Shown piece after piece: positions 25,546 to 30,740 of a stretch of 30,740 nt of DNA. The notes under the pieces were generated by a model. That model was given only the letters and a program-made list of their open reading frames with translations. It had not been told where the DNA came from and made no database searches. The position numbers and the translations under genes were made by a program. Within the stretch, counting starts at the first letter, position 1; each line of letters begins with the position of its first letter. Source of the stretch: Reclinomonas americana ATCC 50394 (taxonomy: Eukaryota; Jakobida; Jakobea; Jakobida); contig PS015038.1 of assembly GCA_048213135.1 (NCBI GenBank), positions 279,650-310,389 on the forward strand, given 5' to 3'.

Positions 25546-25774
25546 NNNNNNNNNNNNNNNNNNNNNNNNNNNNNNNNNNNNNNNNNNNNNNNNNNNNNNN
25601 NNNNNNNNNNNNNNNNNNNNNNNNNNNNNNNNNNNNNNNNNNNNNNNNNNNNNNNNNNNNNNNNNNNNNNNNNNNNNNNNNNNNNNNNNNNNNNNNNNNN
25701 NNNNNNNNNNNNNNNNNNNNNNNNNNNNNNNNNNNNNNNNNNNNNNNNNNNNNNNNNNNNNNNNNNNNNNNNNN
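25546..25774. other. Assembly gap (229 N)
   Basis: This is the only gap in the window that is not 20 bases, so its size may be estimated. It starts in or at the end of a coding exon of the gene from 24976 and ends in a GA repeat. Confidence 0.95.
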
Positions 25775-25898
25775 AGAGAGAGAGAGAGGAGGTGGGGCAA
25801 GGCAGAGAAAAAGAAATTTGGGGTGTGTGTGCAGTGTTTTGTGTGAATGCAATCGAAAAGAGAAATGTTGTTTCTTGTTGTTCTGTGGGTGCTCTGCC

Positions 25899-27273
25899 TT
25901 ATTCGACAGCAGCGTGCACGTGTGGGCGCTTGTGGGGTGGCTGCTCGTCCTTGTCTTCGTCGTCGTGCGGTCGCTTGCCACTGGGCATGTGGGTGGACAG
26001 AGTGGTCAGCGAGGCCTGCAGGGACGCGAGGCGGTGTCGCGCATCCGCCGCCTGCACAGCTGTTAGCGAGCGGGTAGCACGAGGTGGGTATGTGTGTGTT
26101 GCAGTAGCCACTCAACTCTCCTCTCGGCGTCGTTGATCTTGTGCTGGTACTCGTGCTCTGTCCGTCTGCACTGCTCCAGCTCCGCTCGCAGAGTGTGCGT
26201 CTCCACGCGCTGCACCGCCAGCTGCGCACTCAGCTCGGCATTGACAGCACCCAGACGATCGCCGCGCACTCGCTGCTCCTGCAGCGCCTGCTGCAGGCGC
26301 TCGGTCTGCTCGACCCGAGTCAGCGACTGGGGGAACCTCACAGAAGGCGTGGACACACACACACACCTCTCGGCTCGACTCCCGACACGCGAGCTCCACT
26401 CGTCGCTGCGCCTGCTCGGCCGCCTGCAGTCGCTGCTGCATGGGCGCCACCACGCCCTCCTTGAACCGCTGCACCTTCTCGCTCAGCCGGCGCACACTGA
26501 CGTTCAACTGCGCCAACTGGCCATCCTGCTCCGCCAGCGTCCGTCGCATGGCCGTGGCCAGCAGTTGCTCCTCGGCATGCTCTCGCGCCGACTGTCACAC
26601 GCACGGAGTGAGCGCGGCTGTGTGTTGCAGGTGGGTGCTCGCGAGAGAGAGAGAGAGATCACCTGCCCAACACGCGCCTCCAGCACCGCGCAGCGCTCGC
26701 GCAGCTGACGATTGGCCGCCTCCAGCACTCCGCACCGATGCTCGCTTGCCTCCAACTGCGACTGCGCGTGTGTCAGTCGTGCACAAGGAAACGCACTTTT
26801 TTCCTTGGTTATTATGTAACCCACCTCCAGCTGAGGTCGCGAGTCATCGACCGCCTGTGCCACAGTCGCGCTCGCCAGTGGCTCGTCCTCCTCCTCTGCC
26901 ACTGGCACATCATGATCGTCTTCACCACCACAGTCGCGCACCTCCTGCGCCTTGTCTTGCTGCTCTCATTGCAGTGAGCTCGAGTGACTTGTCTCTCTCC
27001 CACTCTTTCTTACGTACTGACCTGCGTCTTGTCGACGTGCTCCAGCAGCGCCTCCAGTGCCCGCTGCAGCGACTGCAATGCTCCGAAGCCTGTTCTTCGC
27101 TCCTCTTCCATCATGAATTGACTTTTGACCCAATTGAAGTGCGCGGCGCTTTCGATGAACCGATCGACGACGAGGTGGCGGAGGTGGTCGGAAGACAACA
27201 CAGAGCGAGTGAGGTCGAAGTTTACACAAACGCACCTCAATCGATGGTCGCGATTGAAGGATCCGGAGTGCAT
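25899..27273 (-). CDS. Coiled-coil protein with basic C-terminal tail
   Basis: Exons: 27273-27022, 26959-26825, 26761-26663, 26591-26367, 26326-26117, 26051-25899. Each length is a multiple of three, so all five introns are phase 0, and the total is 1074 nt (357 aa). After a short N-terminal segment (RHLVVDRFIESAAHFNWVKS) and an acidic stretch (EDDHDVPVAEEEDEP), most of the protein is heptad-rich coiled coil with many Gln, Glu, Arg, Leu and Ala: QLEASEHRCGVLEAANRQL, LQQALQEQRVRGDRLGAV and similar. The C-terminus holds KRPHDDEDKDEQPPHKRPH, which resembles a bipartite nuclear-localisation signal. A structural or scaffold role is inferred; no specific family is recognised. It shares a 250-base divergent promoter with the ARID-PHD gene. 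The start at 27273 is the first in-frame ATG of a continuous exon; an upstream exon is not excluded. Confidence 0.8.
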
Positions 27274-27523
27274 GACCGAAGCAATGATGTCTGCACCACA
27301 GCTACAATATCACGGGCTGCACGATGGAGGTCGTAGCGATCGCCTCGTTGTGCATGCGCATGCACTTCGACGTCGAAGTGCCCAATTGAAGTTCATCGCG
27401 AAACAAACGCCGGCATGCTGCGCCCACTGTAGCTGTTGCTGTGCATACTCCAGTGCATAGAACGTGCAGACGAAGCCCAACTACGACGGTCCTGCATAAA
27501 CAGTATTTCATTCATCGGAGGCG
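27274..27523. promoter_or_regulatory. Divergent promoter of the coiled-coil and ARID-PHD genes with two overlapping palindromes
   Basis: The 250 bases between two divergent ATGs hold a perfect 16-base palindrome, GTGCATGCGCATGCAC (27350-27365), overlapping a perfect 20-base palindrome, GCACTTCGACGTCGAAGTGC (27362-27381). The second is centred on GACGTC, a core bound by bZIP factors. Confidence 0.55.
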
Positions 27524-30500
27524 ATGGAGGCAAGCGACAGCGCTGCGGCTCCTGCAGCCGTTGACTCTGAGCAATCACCACCACCTCCTCCACCACCAAT
27601 GCCCGCAGATGCACCTGCGCCTCCCTCCGACGCGGACATGCCCGACTCTGCGCATTTCCCGCCGGCCTCGTCGACGACCCCCGCGACAGTGGACGTGCCC
27701 GTGCGCGATGCCCACGACGAAGAGGACGATGGGTTCCCTGCTGTGGAGGCCATGGACGCCGATGACGATGATCTGGCGCCACACACATTGCCGCTGTCGA
27801 CATCGACTGTTGGTGGTGGTGGCGATGCCGGCGACGATGATGATGAGTATACGAATGTGCTCAGTGCAGCAGTGGCCGAGTTCACTGCTGCAGCGGCGGC
27901 GGCGCAGCACGGTGTCACCACGCAGCAGCCGTATCGCATGCGGATTGGTCGAGTTGAGTTTGACGCGCGCGAGAGGGGAGAGGGAGGGAGGGAAAGGGAG
28001 AGGCACAGAGGGAAGAAACGATGAGCAAGGGGGAAGGTGAAGAAGAAAGACTGAGGGAAGAGCAAGAGGTGGAAGAGCGAGCGAAGCAGTCATTCTTGAC
28101 ACGCACACTCAGACATTGAGAGATAGAGAGGCAGAGGGAGGGAGGGAGGGGGAGAGAGACAGTGAAGAAACGATGTGGGCCCCTGCAGACTCATTCAGAC
28201 ACACATACACACACTGAGAGAGTGGGAGGGGGAAGGGAGAGACGGTGAGTAGGCACCTGCAATCGTCTGAGTTCTGACCTTGACACACACACGCACAAAG
28301 GAGGGAGGCAGAGGGAGGGATACAAAAGGGAAGGAGTGAGAGGGGGACTGTGCCTCTCTCCCTCAGTGTGAGTGTGAAGCAGAGAGCTCAGTCGAGTCTG
28401 CAAGAGCGCACATCGTTCTTCTCTCTGTCTCCCTCCCCTGAAGAAACGATGAGCAGGCCACCTTTGAGAGCGAGAAGGAGAGCAAAGCGCGTCGTCAGGG
28501 CACCTGCAGACTCNNNNNNNNNNNNNNNNNNNNGCTATTGTATCACCAAGCACATTCACTTCTGTTTGTGACTCTTCTCTCGCATACACTTGCAGAGAGA
28601 AAGAGAGAGTCGCCAGGGTGCCAGCAGAGACGCCTGTAAGCACATTCTTTGCGACTCTTCCTTCTGTGCTAGTGCGTCTGTGTGGTCTCTTTCTCTCTCC
28701 CTCTCCCTCATCCTTCCCCCTCTCCCTCTCCCTCTCCCTCTCCCTCTCCCTCTCCCTCTCCCTCTCCCTCTATTCCATGTCCCTCTCCCTCTTCCCTCTC
28801 CTCTCCCTCTCCCTCTTCCCTCTCCCTCTCCCTCTCCCTCTTCCCTCTCCCTCTCCCTCTCCCTCTTCCCTCTCCCTCTCCCTCTCCCTCTCTCTCCCTC
28901 TCTCCCTCTCCCTCCCTCCCTCCCTCCCTTCTCCCTCTCACTCTCTCCCTCTCTGATTGCAGTTCGGCGGCGGCCCTCCACTGTCGGAGAGCGAGCGACA
29001 AACTGTGCAGCGACGCGCCAGTGAGCTGCAGGAGCGAACGCAGTTCTGGGCGGCGCTGCACGATCACCTGTGGCGCTCACGCACGCCCATTGCCAAGTTC
29101 CCGCAGTACCGTGGACGCTACGTGGACCTGTACTCGTTGTACAGGCGAGTGTGTGACCTGGGCGGCTCACTGGCCATTCGCGTCTCCAAGGTACCTCCTC
29201 CTCCTTCCTCTTCCTCTTCCTCCACTCCCTTACCCTTGTTTTCCCTCTCGTTGTGTGTAGAACGATGGTGCCGCGGCTGGCGCATACTCGTGGAAGGACG
29301 TGTACTCGACACCGCCGTTCAATTTCGACGCCCGTGTGGCGACCGACGCCGGGTTCCGCTTCCGCAGTCTCTTCGAGAAGTACTTGGCGGTGTTTGAGGA
29401 GGCCACGGGTGGGCGTGTGCCGAATCTCAACGAGGACGAGATCTCGGCCGTGTACGAGCACATGGAGGAGACGAATACGTGGCATTTGCGGTGCGACTTT
29501 TGTGGAGATGGCCACGGGCCGGCCGACAAGTGTCCGCGTTGCGACGACAAGAAGGATCTCGTGCAATGTGAAGCGTGCGGTTCGTGGGCGCACTCCAAGT
29601 GTGTAGCCGAGGATTTTAAGATGGATATGGATGAGACGGAGGCGCTACTGGCGGATCAGCTCACTGTTGCGTCTGCGGTGGGAAGCGGCTTTCTATCTTA
29701 TGTGTCTCACTATCTTCATGCTGCGCAGTGGTACTGCCGCATGTGCGGCAACTTTGTGCTGCCGCGCGACGAGAATCTGTTGGAGAGTCGCGCGCTGCTG
29801 ACACTGCGACCGGTAGTGGAGCCGCCACTACGACCTGCACCGCGAAAGAAGAAGGAGGATGGACCTTCGGGAGGCACCAACAGCGGAACGAACACGCCGG
29901 TGCCGAGTTGCGCGTCACATGCCTCGTCGTTTCTCCATTCGCTTCGCGTTTGTTCACGAGTTGCGTGCGCACAGCTCGCTCACAAGCGACGACGGCAACG
30001 ACTGCCACCACCGGCGCTCCGATTGCCGTCGCCAAACGCACTGCTCCACCTCGTGCCGCCGCGCACAAGCGGTTACCAATGGCGAGTGGTGGTGGTGGTG
30101 GTGGTGGTGGAACGACAGCAACACAAGCGGTCGGTGCCTCGGGCGCTGGTGCAGTCACCGGCAGTCGAGCTGGTGGTGTGGCAAGTGGTGGTGCTGGTGG
30201 AAGCGGTGGTGTGGCAGCTGGCAGTCGAACCGATGGCGCCGCGCAGCCGCGTCGCAAGGGTGCTGCGAGACCGTCGGCGCGTGCCGGTACCTCCTACGGA
30301 TGGCGACCGCGACAGCATGCAGACGAGCAAGTGCGTTTCTCACTCACTCTCTCTCTTTTCTCTCATTCTTCCTGCACCTGATCGCTCATTGTGTCGTCGC
30401 GCAGGAGGGTGGAGCAGAGTCCGACGAGGACTCGGAGGAAGAGGAGGAGGAGGCGGAGTTGTCGGCCGAACACCTGTCCAGTCTCATGCCCGTCACACCG

Positions 30501-30740
30501 AAGGAGCTGGAGATTCTCCAGCAGCAGCAGGCGGGTCACTCGCTGTTGCGGCTGCGCAAGTTCACGCCTCTCCAACTGTGGGCCCACGAGGGTGGCAGTC
30601 TGTTCTGGAAGCACCTGAATACGCTGGCCAGCGAGGTCGCCGTCTTGCGACGGGAGCGCGAACAAGATCGCAGGGACTTGGCCGAGCTGCGCAGCGAGCT
30701 GGCGGTGAGTTCGGCTCTTGAGTCGATCCACCTTCGTGTG
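27524..30740 (+). CDS. ARID-PHD chromatin-associated protein (3' end beyond window)
   Basis: Exons: 27524-27952, 28963-29190, 29261-29665, 29729-29906, 29975-30330, 30405-30704, with a donor (gtgagt) at the right edge. The first 143 residues are Pro/Ala-rich and acidic. An ARID DNA-binding domain follows at about 168-260, with RTPIAKFPQYRGRYVDLYSLY, RVCDLGGS, YSWKDV and FEKYLAVFEE matching the family pattern. A PHD finger follows at about 308-360: C-PR-C, then QCEAC, WAHSKC and, across an intron, WYCRMC, giving C4-H-C3; an extra CDFC pair precedes it. Then come a Gly/Thr/Ala-rich stretch, an acidic run and a coiled-coil-like segment. ARID binds DNA and PHD fingers usually read histone H3 tails, so a nuclear chromatin role is expected. 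No JmjN or JmjC domain is visible, which argues against KDM5. The first intron is about 1 kb, repeat-filled and gapped; its donor GTTGAG is inferred from phase. Confidence 0.9.
27990..28676. repeat. Degenerate intronic repeat array in the ARID-PHD gene
   Basis: Intron 1 holds three copies of gaagaaacgatg (28012, 28164, 28440) and several variants of gcacctgcagactc (near 28181, 28252, 28500 and, diverged, 28616). Two copies of an aagcacattc-to-gactctt block lie near 28547 and 28638. The units are purine-rich and diverged. Confidence 0.65.
28514..28533. other. Assembly gap (20 N)
   Basis: A run of exactly 20 N lies inside the first intron of the ARID-PHD gene, within a degenerate repeat array. 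The protein reads on normally at the next exon. Confidence 0.95.
28677..28958. repeat. (CCCTCT)n polypyrimidine tract next to an acceptor
   Basis: About 280 bases of CCCTCT-type hexamers with small interruptions run up to the acceptor ctgattgcag of exon 2 of the ARID-PHD gene. Confidence 0.95.

Overview
The window is nuclear DNA of a unicellular eukaryote that I cannot place to genus. Nearly every gene is split by GT-AG introns, mostly 60-85 bases long. Coding sequence is GC-rich, all three standard stop codons are used, intergenic gaps are short (about 70-630 bases), and the longer introns carry dense CT/GT/CGTA microsatellites. Two genes encode secreted proteins with lectin-like C-termini, which would fit an amoeboid or flagellate protist, but that is only a hint. 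Six runs of N interrupt the sequence (five of exactly 20, one of 229), mostly beside microsatellites; at least two hide coding exons. I rebuilt ten gene models by hand, checking that splices keep the frame, that summed exon lengths divide by three, and that family motifs or paralogue alignment continue across junctions.

Left part (1-6643): a leucine-rich-repeat protein with a long low-complexity tail (minus strand, running off the left edge) faces a divergent MAP-kinase-like gene (plus strand). The kinase has very long repeat-filled introns, and its C-lobe exon is probably lost in a gap.

Middle part (6714-24977, all minus strand): a bacterial-type GH13 glucan branching/amylase-like enzyme with three N-terminal zinc-binding modules (795 aa); a large secreted modular protein A (13 exons, 1100 aa); a DEAD-box helicase of the SPB4/DDX55 ribosome-biogenesis family; secreted protein B (8 exons, 1126 aa), a full-length paralogue of A; and a nuclear-looking polyalanine-rich protein of unknown family.

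Right part (24976-30740): a divergent partial plus-strand gene of unknown family that is cut by the large gap; a minus-strand coiled-coil protein; and a divergent plus-strand ARID-PHD chromatin protein that runs off the right edge. The last two share a 250-base promoter containing two overlapping perfect palindromes.

The most unusual signal is in the splice donors. About 22 of about 75 introns begin GTTGCG, 19 of them GTTGCGT, and in all 22 the last exon base is not G. Most other introns follow an exonic G and have varied intron starts. This looks like two complementary donor classes. It is supported by the A/B paralogues, where the same intron position uses one class in one gene and the other class in its twin. 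No RNA genes, CRISPR arrays or transposons could be supported.
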